A stretch of DNA of 64,000 bases from Arthrobacter gengyunqii (GTDB taxonomy: Bacteria > Actinomycetota > Actinomycetes > Actinomycetales > Micrococcaceae): positions 310,001 through 374,000 of the forward strand of contig NZ_CP095461.1 in the NCBI RefSeq assembly GCF_023022985.1. The letters are read 5' to 3'. Position numbers and translations under genes: made by a program. Shown one piece after another: positions 40,914 through 48,841 of the stretch; position 1 is the stretch's first letter, and every line of letters starts with the position of its first letter. The notes beneath the pieces were generated by a model. That model was not told the origin of the DNA and searched no databases. It saw only the letters and a list, made by a program, of their open reading frames with translations.

Positions 40914-42320
40914 TTAGTTCCTAACTAGTTCAAGTACACGGTCTCGGACCCGCGCCATGGTGGGGAGATCTTCTGCTTCGGCGTTCAGCCGGAGGAAGGG
41001 TTCTGTGTTCGACGCGCGGAGGTTAAACCACCACTGTCCGTCATCCGAGGTGAAAGTCAATCCATCGAGGGTATCCACGGTGACGCCGGGACGGTCAAAT
41101 TCCGCCCGGACGCGGGCCACAGCCGCCGGCACGTCGGAAAGCTCGGAATTGATCTCACCGGAAGCGAAATACGGTTCGTATTCACGGGCCAGGTCTGACA
41201 GCGGGAGTGTCTGCTCACCCAGCGCAGCAAGCACGTGCATGGCGGCGAGCATGCCGGTGTCCGCGTTGTAGAAATCGCGGAAGTAGTAGTGGGCGGAGTG
41301 CTCGCCGCCGAAGACGGCGCCTTCCTCGGCCATCAGCGCCTTGATGAAGGAGTGGCCCACCCGTGTGCGGACGGCGCGGCCGCCGTCGGCCTCCACCAGC
41401 TCGGGAACCGCGCGGGAGGTGATGAGGTTGTGGATGATGACCGGCGTCGTTTCTCCGGCAGCCTTGGCACGCGCGATTTCGCGGCGCGCCACGAGGGCGG
41501 TAATGGCCGAGGGGCTGACCGGATCGCCCTTTTCATCGATCACAAAGCAGCGGTCCGCGTCACCGTCGAAGGCCAGGCCCAGGTCGGCGCCGTTCTCAAC
41601 GACGGCGGCCTGCAGATCCAGGAGGTTTGCCGGCTCCAGCGGGTTGGCCGGATGGTTCGGGAAGGATCCGTCCAGCTCAAAGTAGAGGTCCACGATTTCC
41701 AGCGGAAGCCCTGCCAGCAGGGTGTCGCCCAGGACGGCGGGGGTGGTGAGGCCGGCCATGCCGTTGCCTGCGTCCACGACCACCTTGAGGGGGCGGATGC
41801 CGGTCAGGTCCACCAGGCTGCGCAGATATTCGGAGTAATCACGCAGGATGTCGCGGACACCGATTTGGCCCGGCTTGTCGACGGCGGGAATGCTGCCGGC
41901 GTTCAGGTACTGCTCGGCCAGGGCCTGGATGTCGTAGAGGCCCGTCTCGGAGGAGATCGGAACCGCGCCGGCCTTGGCCATCTTGATGCCGTTGTACTGC
42001 GCCGGGTTGTGGCTTGCCGTGAAGGTGGCGCCGGCCGCATTCAGCGCACCGCAGGCGTAGTAGAGCTCATCGGTGGAGATGAGGTCCAGCAGGAGGACGT
42101 CCGCTCCGCGCATGGTGGCGCCGGCGGCGAAGTCCTTGATGAATTCAGGGGAGGACGGACGCATGTCGCCGCCCACCAGCACGGTCTGACCGGCAAGGTC
42201 AAGCACGTCCACAAATGCGGCACCTACGGCCTTGACGATCTGCGGGGTGATGGTCTCGCCTACGACGCCGCGGACGTCGTAGGCCTTAAAGGACGCGGAA
42301 AGATCGAATGCACTAGTCAC
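40914..42320 (-). CDS. manB: phosphomannomutase/phosphoglucomutase
   Basis: A 468-residue alpha-D-phosphohexomutase interconverting hexose 6- and 1-phosphates. The phosphoserine loop is TFTASHNPAQYNGIK near residue 105, and the metal-binding loop is LAFDGDADRCFVIDE near 248. The sugar-binding GGEHSAHYYFRDF near 330 and the C-terminal phosphate-binding RASNTEPFLRLNAE are all present. The GEHS motif fits PMM/PGM. The product supplies GDP-mannose for glycans or mannolipids. GTG 42320 is the only good start. Confidence 0.92.
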   Translation of the reverse strand: MTSAFDLSASFKAYDVRGVVGETITPQIVKAVGAAFVDVLDLAGQTVLVGGDMRPSSPEFIKDFAAGATMRGADVLLLDLISTDELYYACGALNAAGATFTASHNPAQYNGIKMAKAGAVPISSETGLYDIQALAEQYLNAGSIPAVDKPGQIGVRDILRDYSEYLRSLVDLTGIRPLKVVVDAGNGMAGLTTPAVLGDTLLAGLPLEIVDLYFELDGSFPNHPANPLEPANLLDLQAAVVENGADLGLAFDGDADRCFVIDEKGDPVSPSAITALVARREIARAKAAGETTPVIIHNLITSRAVPELVEADGGRAVRTRVGHSFIKALMAEEGAVFGGEHSAHYYFRDFYNADTGMLAAMHVLAALGEQTLPLSDLAREYEPYFASGEINSELSDVPAAVARVRAEFDRPGVTVDTLDGLTFTSDDGQWWFNLRASNTEPFLRLNAEAEDLPTMARVRDRVLELVRN

Positions 42321-42447
42321 CCGGACAGTCTATAGGCCAGCCCCGCCTGCCCGGTTTCCGCGCCTGTCCGCTGTCCACAAAGCTTCCTGTCCACAGGGCT
42401 TGCCCGATTGGAGGAAACAGTCAGCGCCGGCTGGAATAGTGGAAGGT

Positions 42448-44634
42448 ATGGAAATTCGGCAAGACAAGCAACCTGTTCATGAGACTGCGCCTGATACTGA
42501 CGGCGGGATTGCAGGCTCTCCGGAGGCCAATGCCGGTCTGCGGGCTGAAGCCGTGAGGTTGCTCCGCGCCCTGGTGGGAAATGACACAGCAGAGTTTCAC
42601 GATGGACAGTATGAAGCCATCGAGGCGCTGGTCTCCGGCGGACGCCGTGCCCTGGTGGTCCAGCGCACCGGGTGGGGGAAGTCCGCCGTCTACTTTGTCG
42701 CGAGCCTGCTGCTGCGCGCCCGCGGTGCCGGTCCCACGCTGATCGTCTCGCCCCTGCTGGCTTTGATGCGGGACCAGGTGGCTGCAGCCGCCCGTGCGGG
42801 GGTGCGCGCCGTCGCCATCAACTCCGCCAATCAGCTGGAGTGGCAGGACATTTCAGCCAAGCTCCAAGCCGATGAGGTGGACGTGCTCCTCGTTTCGCCG
42901 GAGCGCCTGAACAACCCGGGGTTCCGGGAAACCCATCTGCCGGAACTGATTCGCCGCTCCGGGCTGCTGGTGATCGATGAAGCGCATTGCATCTCCGACT
43001 GGGGCCACGACTTCCGTCCGGATTACCGGCGCATCCGCAGCCTGATCGAGCAGCTGCCCGCCTCCGTTCCGGTGCTGGCCACCACCGCCACCGCCAACTT
43101 TCGGGTGGTGAAGGACATCGAGGAACAGCTGGCCTCCGGCGGCGAAGACGTGTTCACCATCCGCGGTGCGCTGGCCCGGCAGTCCCTCCGTCTGGGGGTG
43201 CTGCGGCTGCCCACCGCCAAGGCTCGGCTGGGCTGGCTCCTGACACACATCGACGAGCTGCCCGGCTCCGGCATCATCTATGCGCTCACGGTCTCCGCGG
43301 CGGAGGACACCGCCCGGCTGCTGCAGAAGGCCGGGCATCCCGTCCTGGCCTACACCGGGCGTACGGATCCGGCGGACCGGGAGCAGGCTGAAGCGGCGCT
43401 GAAGAACAACGAGGTCAAGGCTCTGGTGGCCACGAGTGCCCTGGGCATGGGCTTCGACAAGCCCGATCTGGGGTTTGTGGTCCACCTCGGTGCCCCGTCC
43501 TCCCCGGTGGCCTATTACCAGCAGGTGGGCCGTGCCGGCCGAGGCACCCCGAGCGCCGACGTGCTGCTGCTTCCGGGTACCGAGGACAAGGACATCTGGG
43601 AGTATTTCGCCACCTCGTCCATGCCCGCAGAGGGTCCGGCCAGTGCCGTGCTGGCCGAGCTGGCATCCGGGGCCGTAATGTCCACGGGAGCCCTGGAAAC
43701 GCGGGTCAACCTGAAGCGCTCGCCGCTGGAACTGCTGCTGAAGGTTCTGGCAGTGGACGGTGCGGTGGAACGTGTCTCCGGCGGCTGGCGCGGCACCGGG
43801 GAACCCTGGAGCTATGACCGGGAGCGGTACGAGCGGATATCCGCGGCCCGGATCCGGGAGCAGCAGGCCATGCTGGATTACGAAACCACCACCGGCTGCC
43901 GCATGGAGTTCCTGTCCGTCCAGCTCGATGATCCCGCAGCCGCTCCGTGCGGACGGTGCGACAACTGCGCCGGACGCTGGTTCTCCGGTGAGGTGGCGGC
44001 CGAAGCCACTGACAGCGCCGACCAGGCCCTCAGCCGGGTCGGCGTGGACGTGGATCCGCGCGGCATGTACCCCTCCGGCATGGATCGGCTGGGGGTTCCG
44101 GTGAAGGGAAAGATCAAGCCCGATCTGGCGTTGTCCACCGGCCGGGCGCTGGCACGCCTGACGGATCTTGGCTGGGGCGGACGCCTGCGGGAGATTTTCG
44201 CTCCTGATGCCGCGGACACAACCGTGGATGACGCGTTGTTGAAAGGCTGCGTGCAGGTGCTGGCCCAGTGGGGATGGGAGGAACGTCCGGTGGCCGTGGT
44301 CAGCATTCCTTCCCGTTCCCGGCCGCAGCTGGTCGGATCCCTGGCACACGGCATTTCAACCCTGGGGAGGATTCCGTACCTGGGTGCCCTGCAACTGCCG
44401 CACGGCGGTCCCACCGGAGGCTCCGGCGGAAACAGTGCTTTCCGTCTGGCATCCGTATGGGATCAATTTGCGGTTCCCGAAGAAGGAGCTGCCTGGTTCG
44501 CGGCCAACCCCGGCCCGGTCCTGCTGGTGGACGACTTCGCGGACAGCCGCTGGACCCTGACCGAAGCCGGCCGGGTGCTCAGGCAGGCCGGCGCGGCTTC
44601 CGTGCTGCCTTTTGTCCTGGCGTTGAAGGCATAG
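42448..44634 (+). CDS. RecQ-like helicase with C-terminal phosphoribosyltransferase-like domain (RqlH type)
   Basis: A 728-residue superfamily 2 helicase. Motif I is VVQRTGWGKSAVYF near residue 72, the DEAH box is LLVIDEAHCISDWGHDFRPD near 177, and motif VI is YYQQVGRAGRGTPSADVLL. A four-cysteine zinc module is CRMEFLSVQL with APCGRCDNCAGRW. The C-terminal quarter (SIPSRSRPQLVGSLAHGIS, then VLLVDDFADSRWTLTEAGRV) is phosphoribosyltransferase-like. This matches the mycobacterial RqlH clade of 3'-5' DNA helicases. ATG 42448 follows GGAAGG closely. The 3' end overlaps the converging FadR-type gene by 56 bases. Confidence 0.88.
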   Translation: MEIRQDKQPVHETAPDTDGGIAGSPEANAGLRAEAVRLLRALVGNDTAEFHDGQYEAIEALVSGGRRALVVQRTGWGKSAVYFVASLLLRARGAGPTLIVSPLLALMRDQVAAAARAGVRAVAINSANQLEWQDISAKLQADEVDVLLVSPERLNNPGFRETHLPELIRRSGLLVIDEAHCISDWGHDFRPDYRRIRSLIEQLPASVPVLATTATANFRVVKDIEEQLASGGEDVFTIRGALARQSLRLGVLRLPTAKARLGWLLTHIDELPGSGIIYALTVSAAEDTARLLQKAGHPVLAYTGRTDPADREQAEAALKNNEVKALVATSALGMGFDKPDLGFVVHLGAPSSPVAYYQQVGRAGRGTPSADVLLLPGTEDKDIWEYFATSSMPAEGPASAVLAELASGAVMSTGALETRVNLKRSPLELLLKVLAVDGAVERVSGGWRGTGEPWSYDRERYERISAARIREQQAMLDYETTTGCRMEFLSVQLDDPAAAPCGRCDNCAGRWFSGEVAAEATDSADQALSRVGVDVDPRGMYPSGMDRLGVPVKGKIKPDLALSTGRALARLTDLGWGGRLREIFAPDAADTTVDDALLKGCVQVLAQWGWEERPVAVVSIPSRSRPQLVGSLAHGISTLGRIPYLGALQLPHGGPTGGSGGNSAFRLASVWDQFAVPEEGAAWFAANPGPVLLVDDFADSRWTLTEAGRVLRQAGAASVLPFVLALKA

Positions 44635-45616
44635 CGAACAACTCGTACACGGCGGGATCGGGTGCGATGCGGGCAATCTGCGGCGCCGGAGGGTGGGCCT
44701 CCCGCGGGGCCGCTGGACGCTGGAGGGCCGCGGGTTCCTTCGGAGCTGCGGCAACCGGGGGAGCCGGTACCGTCAGCGGGCGTGCAGGATCACTAGTCAC
44801 CCGGGGCTTGCTGCTTCGACGGACAGGAGTCCGCCGGGGCGGCACGGCGGCAGCGGCCGGAGCTGGAGCGGCCGGAGTTGGAGGGACCGGAAACGCAGCA
44901 GTGACAGGAGCTGGAACATCGGCTGCGGCCGGACCCGGCGCTTCTGCCGGCGGCCGGCGGAGCCAGCGTTCCGCTGAGGACACATGGACGGTCATGAGGG
45001 AACGGGCCAGCTCGGCATCGCCCAGCGTCAGAGCTTCGAGGATGGCCGCATGTTCGCCGAGGACCGCCTCCACTGCACCGGCCTCGGTAATCCGCTGCCA
45101 GGTCCGCAGCCGCAGGGCACTGCCGGTCAACGAGTCCAGCAGCCCAGCGAGATAGGGATTGCCGGAAGCACGCGCAATGAGCGAGTGGAAGGTGAAATCG
45201 TGGGAAGCCAGATCGGCTGCCGAGGCCCCTGAAGGAACGGACTCCAGGCACTTGCGCAGTGCCGCCACGGAACGGGAATCGATCCGTCCGGCAGCATGAG
45301 CGGCAGCACCGGGTTCAAGGATGCGCCGGACTTCGAGCAGCTCAGCGGAAGAACTCTCCTGATGGATCTCCACCATGAAGCCCATCGTTTCGGTCAGCAG
45401 ACCGGGCTCCAGGCTCGTCACGTACGTGCCGTCCCCGCGCCGGACATCCAGCACGCGGATCAGCTCGAGAGCCTTTACAGCTTCCCGCAGGGAACTGCGA
45501 GACAGACCAAGCTGGTCACTCAGTTCGTTCTCCGGCGGAAGCCGGTCACCAGCCTTGAGCTGCCCACTGATGAGCATCTCCTTGATCTTGGTAATCGCTT
45601 CATCGGTAACAGCCAC
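44579..45616 (-). CDS. FadR-subfamily GntR transcriptional regulator
   Basis: A 345-residue regulator. The N-terminal winged helix is ISGQLKAGDRLPPENELSDQ followed by LGLSRSSLREAVKALELIRV. The FCD ligand-binding domain follows: LLEVRRILEPGAAAHAAGRI, ASHDFTFHSLIARASGNPYL and LGEHAAILEALTLGDAELA, with metal-ligand-type His and Asp. About 110 residues of Pro/Ala-rich sequence extend past the usual 225-residue end, and their coding DNA overlaps the helicase gene end. The ligand, probably an organic acid, is unknown. GTG start. Confidence 0.87.
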   Translation of the reverse strand: MAVTDEAITKIKEMLISGQLKAGDRLPPENELSDQLGLSRSSLREAVKALELIRVLDVRRGDGTYVTSLEPGLLTETMGFMVEIHQESSSAELLEVRRILEPGAAAHAAGRIDSRSVAALRKCLESVPSGASAADLASHDFTFHSLIARASGNPYLAGLLDSLTGSALRLRTWQRITEAGAVEAVLGEHAAILEALTLGDAELARSLMTVHVSSAERWLRRPPAEAPGPAAADVPAPVTAAFPVPPTPAAPAPAAAAVPPRRTPVRRSSKPRVTSDPARPLTVPAPPVAAAPKEPAALQRPAAPREAHPPAPQIARIAPDPAVYELFAMPSTPGQKAARKPRRPA

Positions 45617-45729
45617 CCGACCATCTTAAGGGGCTGCTGCCGGACCCCGCGCGCCGGATGAGGCAACCTGAGTGTTGCGGCACCGACGGCGTTGGCAGCT
45701 CGACGCTCGGCGGTGGGTGCGGGAACCCC

Positions 45730-46554
45730 TTAGTTGCCGGTGAAGACGGCTGGACGGCGTTCGGCGAAGGCCGTGGCTGCTTCATTGAAGTCGCGGCTGG
45801 CCAGGAATGCGGAATTCCACACCTGGACGTAGTCCAGCCCGGCCTGTACCGAAGCCTCCCTGCCATGGTTCATCACTTGCTTCACGCCCTGCACCACCAG
45901 TGGAGGATTCCCGGCAACAATGGCGGCGAGTTCCCGTCCCCGGCCTACGACGTCGTCGGCCAGTTCCGTGACCAGGCCCAAGCGGAACGCGCGCTCGGCG
46001 TCGAAATCCTCGCCGGTCAGGGCGAGGTGCCGGGTTGGTCCTTCCCCGATGATGTCCGGCAGGCGCTGGAGGGAACCCAGGTCCGCCACGATGGCAACCT
46101 TAACTTCCCGCACGCTGAACTTGGCCGCCCGTGAGGCGATGCGGATGTCGGCGGCGGCGATGACATCAATCGCTCCGCCAATGCACCAGCCGTCCACGGC
46201 CGCGATGACGGGCTTCGCGCAGCGGGCGAGGGAGCTGACCGACTCCTGCAGGTCCCTGATGCTGCGACGGAAGCCCTCCCGGCGACGGGCATCCATTCCA
46301 TCGGCGGACAGCATCGGGGCGAACACGGGAGCCATGGCAGGCAGGTCCAATCCGTAACTGAAGTTACCGCCGGAGCCGAACAGCAGCACGGAGCGCACGC
46401 TTTCATCCTCGCTCAAGGCATCGAAGACTTCTGGGAGTTCCTTCCAAAAATCCGGACCCATCGTGTTTCCCTTGGACGGACCTATGAGCTCAACTTCGGC
46501 TACTCCGTCAGCAACGCGCACACTCAGCGAACGCAGGGAAGTGGTCAGGCTCAT
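45730..46554 (-). CDS. crotonase-family protein (dienoyl-CoA isomerase-like)
   Basis: A 274-residue enoyl-CoA hydratase/isomerase fold protein. The oxyanion hole is formed by FSYGLDLPAM and AVDGWCIGGAIDVIAAADIR. REVKVAIVADLGSLQRLPDI carries the acidic residues typical of delta(3,5)-delta(2,4)-dienoyl-CoA isomerase rather than the two glutamates of classic hydratases. It probably helps degrade unsaturated fatty acids. It starts with ATG preceded by GGAGA. It is 113 bases downstream of the FadR-type gene, same strand. Confidence 0.82.
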   Translation of the reverse strand: MSLTTSLRSLSVRVADGVAEVELIGPSKGNTMGPDFWKELPEVFDALSEDESVRSVLLFGSGGNFSYGLDLPAMAPVFAPMLSADGMDARRREGFRRSIRDLQESVSSLARCAKPVIAAVDGWCIGGAIDVIAAADIRIASRAAKFSVREVKVAIVADLGSLQRLPDIIGEGPTRHLALTGEDFDAERAFRLGLVTELADDVVGRGRELAAIVAGNPPLVVQGVKQVMNHGREASVQAGLDYVQVWNSAFLASRDFNEAATAFAERRPAVFTGN

Positions 46555-46640
46555 GGCATCTCCAATGATCGGGGGTCAGGCTGCACGTCAATATACCGGC
46601 CGGAAGGTGTCGTTGCCGCGGGCAAAGCTAGGATCGGTAC

Positions 46641-47384
46641 ATGGAGTTCCTGGTGATTGTTCTTTTTGTCGTGGCCATTGTTGCGGTCAACTTTGCGATC
46701 AGCCGCGCCCAGCGGCGCAAGAAGCAGGCCGAGGGCGATTCCCCGGCCAGCGGAGAAGGCCGGCAGGAGTCAGGAGCCAAGCAGCCGCGTGCCATCCGGA
46801 ACGGCGCGTCCGCAGCAAAGGCCGCGCCGGGGGCTTCCCGGATTTCCGTTGAGGCAGCGCGCGAGGCCAATGCCCGCCTGGACGCGATCCAACACCAGCA
46901 GGTCTACGCCGCTATTGCCCAGGGGCACCCCATCAAAGCAGTCAAGCTCTATGCGCAGTTCACCGGCGTAGGTGTCCGGGCGGCAGGCGCTGCCGTGGAG
47001 AACCTCGCAATGCATCCGCAGCCGTTTCAGCCTCCGCGTCCGGCAGGTTCGGCGGCCCCGTCCACAGGCGGTAACGCTCCGGCGGACAGTCCTTCCAATC
47101 CGGCCGCTGCTGGGGACAGCGCTCCCGCCGAGTCTGAGCCCCTGGACAACGCGGACACACCGGAGAAGACGACCAAACCGGACAACGCGGACACACCGGA
47201 TAAGACGACCAATCCGGACTCCGCCGCTTCAGACAGGGGCGCCGCGGACAAGACTGCGTCCCCGACAAAAGCATCCCCCTCGGAGGATAAGCCCCGCCAG
47301 GGCGCCGCAGCCAAGCCGCCTTCCAATCCGGAGGAAGACGAGATCAGCCAGTGGGTCAAGAACCTTCGGCCGGAAGACTTCTAG
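46641..47384 (+). CDS. membrane-anchored protein with ribosomal L7/L12 C-terminal-like segment
   Basis: A 247-residue protein. Residues 3-22 (FLVIVLFVVAIVAVNFAI) form one membrane anchor. Residues about 78-120 contain HPIKAVKLYAQFTGVGVRAA followed by GAAVENLA, resembling the C-terminal helix-loop-helix of L7/L12. The last 120 residues are polar and disordered, with a tandem 12-residue repeat (DNADTPEKTTKP / DNADTPDKTTNP), ending in SQWVKNLRPEDF. No enzymatic role is suggested; similar proteins occur in Arthrobacter. Its promoter overlaps the divergent crotonase region. Confidence 0.7.
   Translation: MEFLVIVLFVVAIVAVNFAISRAQRRKKQAEGDSPASGEGRQESGAKQPRAIRNGASAAKAAPGASRISVEAAREANARLDAIQHQQVYAAIAQGHPIKAVKLYAQFTGVGVRAAGAAVENLAMHPQPFQPPRPAGSAAPSTGGNAPADSPSNPAAAGDSAPAESEPLDNADTPEKTTKPDNADTPDKTTNPDSAASDRGAADKTASPTKASPSEDKPRQGAAAKPPSNPEEDEISQWVKNLRPEDF
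47145..47216. repeat. two 36-bp tandem repeats within a coding region
   Basis: Two 36-bp units starting GACAACGCGGACACACCGGA differ at three positions and preserve frame, giving repeated 12-residue protein units in the disordered tail. Confidence 0.9.
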
Positions 47385-47442
47385 CGGACCCGGCGGACCC
47401 GGCGGACCCGGCGGACTGACGGGCTTGGCGGACCGGGCGGAC
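47384..47442. repeat. GC-rich 9-bp tandem repeat (GCGGACCCG)
   Basis: Three perfect GCGGACCCG units (47384-47410), a fourth partial unit, and further GGCGGACC copies (47427-47442) lie between the L7/L12-like gene stop codon and the converging aldo/keto reductase stop codon. It has no spacers, so it is not CRISPR. Confidence 0.85.
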
Positions 47443-47470
47443 CAAATCGACCCGGGCTCCGGGAGAACGC

Positions 47471-48493
47471 TTAGGGCAACTGCCTTGAGCGCTGGTTGCG
47501 GCCGTCCGCTCCGTAGGGATAGTTGCCGACTGCCGGCTGGCTGAGGTCGGTCAGCTGCTTTTCTTCGGCTGTGGTGAGCCGGATCGAGGCTGCGCCCAGG
47601 TTGTCGGTGAGCTGCTCGACGGTGCGGGCGCCCAGAATCACGGAAGTAACCCCCGGCTGCGTGGCAAGCCAGGCCAGGGCCACCTGGGCGGAGCTGGCAT
47701 GATGCGCGGCTGCAATGCTCTTCAAGGCGTCAATGATCTGCCAGGTGTGTTCATTGTTGCTGCGCAGGTCCCAGCCCTGGAACTGGCGGGCGGGATTGTC
47801 TCCCACCCGGGTCTTGCCGGCCGGAACAGATTCCCTGCGGTACTTGCCGGTAAGCCAGCCGCCCGCGAGAGGCGACCAGGGCAGCAGGCCCAGACCGGCG
47901 TCGAGCGCCGCCGGCACCACCTCGGACTCGATTTCGCGTTCCAGCAGGTTGTACTGCGGCTGCAGGGTCACGGGCTCGTTCCAGCCGTGCATCCGGGCGG
48001 TGTAGACGGCCTTGGTCAGCTGCCATCCGGTGAAGTTGGAGAGACCGTAGTAGCTGATTTTTCCCGCGGTGACGGCATCCTGAAGGAAACCGAGGCTTTC
48101 TTCCAGCGGCGTGAGCGGATCCCAGGAGTGCAGCTGGTACAGGTCAATGTGGTCTACGCCCAGCCGTTTCAACGACGCGTCCAGTGCCTGGCGCAGGTGC
48201 CTGCGGGAGGTGCCCACATCGTTGGGTCCGGCCCCCATGGGAAACCTGCCCTTGGTGGCCAGCACCATGTTCCGTGCCGCCTCCGGACGGGCCTGCAGCC
48301 AGTGGCCGACAATCTCTTCGGAGGCGCCCTCGGTGTAAACGTCAGCGGTGTCGATGAAGTTGCCGCCCGCTTCGACGTAGGCGTTCAGGAGGGCATGCGA
48401 GACATGCGGGTCCGATTCGTTGCCGAAGGTCATGGTGCCGAGGGCATAGCCGCTGACAACGGTGCCGCTGCGGCCCAGGAGGCGCATTTCCAT
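47471..48493 (-). CDS. aldo/keto reductase
   Basis: A 340-residue NADPH-dependent reductase with the TIM-barrel fold of the AKR superfamily. It has the catalytic tetrad pattern: NFIDTADVYTEG with Asp and Tyr, LATKGRFPMG with Lys, and YQLHSWD with His. NADP binding is seen in SVILGARTVEQLTDNL. ATG 48493 (MEMRLLGRSGTVVSG) follows AAAGGA. The carbonyl substrate is unknown. The in-frame extension up to 48775 covers a tRNA and was rejected. Confidence 0.9.
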   Translation of the reverse strand: MEMRLLGRSGTVVSGYALGTMTFGNESDPHVSHALLNAYVEAGGNFIDTADVYTEGASEEIVGHWLQARPEAARNMVLATKGRFPMGAGPNDVGTSRRHLRQALDASLKRLGVDHIDLYQLHSWDPLTPLEESLGFLQDAVTAGKISYYGLSNFTGWQLTKAVYTARMHGWNEPVTLQPQYNLLEREIESEVVPAALDAGLGLLPWSPLAGGWLTGKYRRESVPAGKTRVGDNPARQFQGWDLRSNNEHTWQIIDALKSIAAAHHASSAQVALAWLATQPGVTSVILGARTVEQLTDNLGAASIRLTTAEEKQLTDLSQPAVGNYPYGADGRNQRSRQLP

Positions 48494-48620
48494 GGTGGGG
48501 TCCTTTGATCGGGGGCCGCAGCCGGGCTGCAGATGACTGTGCCCAACATAGTCTGCAACACCCTGCCGGCGGCAACACCGTCCCGGCGGAAAACACGAAA
48601 CACCCGGCGGCAGAAACAAA

Positions 48621-48646
48621 AAAACCCCCGGTTGCCCGGGGGTTTT
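48621..48646. terminator. bidirectional intrinsic terminator between aldo/keto reductase leader and tRNA-Ser(GCT)
   Basis: AAAACCCCCGG (48621-48631) and CCGGGGGTTTT (48636-48646) form an 11-bp stem with loop TTGC, GCAA on the tRNA strand. It sits 5 bases past the tRNA 3' end and is nearly identical to the one after tRNA-Ser(CGA). Confidence 0.88.
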
Positions 48647-48650
48647 AGCG

Positions 48651-48738
48651 CGGAGACGGGGAGATTTGAACTCCCGGTGGGCTTTAGGCCCACACTTCAT
48701 TAGCAGTGAAGCCCATTCGGCCGCTCTGGCACGTCTCC
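48651..48738 (-). tRNA. tRNA-Ser (anticodon GCT)
   Basis: On the minus strand the acceptor GGAGACG pairs with CGTCTCC, discriminator G; CCA is not encoded (CGC follows). The anticodon stem CTTCA/TGAAG encloses loop CTGCTAA, anticodon GCT. A long variable arm (TGTGGGCCTAAAGCCCACC region) marks class II. 88 bases without CCA. Confidence 0.95.
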
Positions 48739-48841
48739 AAAATTGCTCTGATAGCTTCCGCTGCCAGCCTGACAAGACTACCTATAAGGGCGGGTTAGAG
48801 CAAAACGCCGCAGGTCGGGACGGCTGTGCGCACCCGCTTGG

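Noticed and set aside
48494..48775. In-frame upstream extension of the aldo/keto reductase
   Set aside because: It passes through a tRNA-Ser gene and its terminator, and family proteins start at MEMRLLGRSG.
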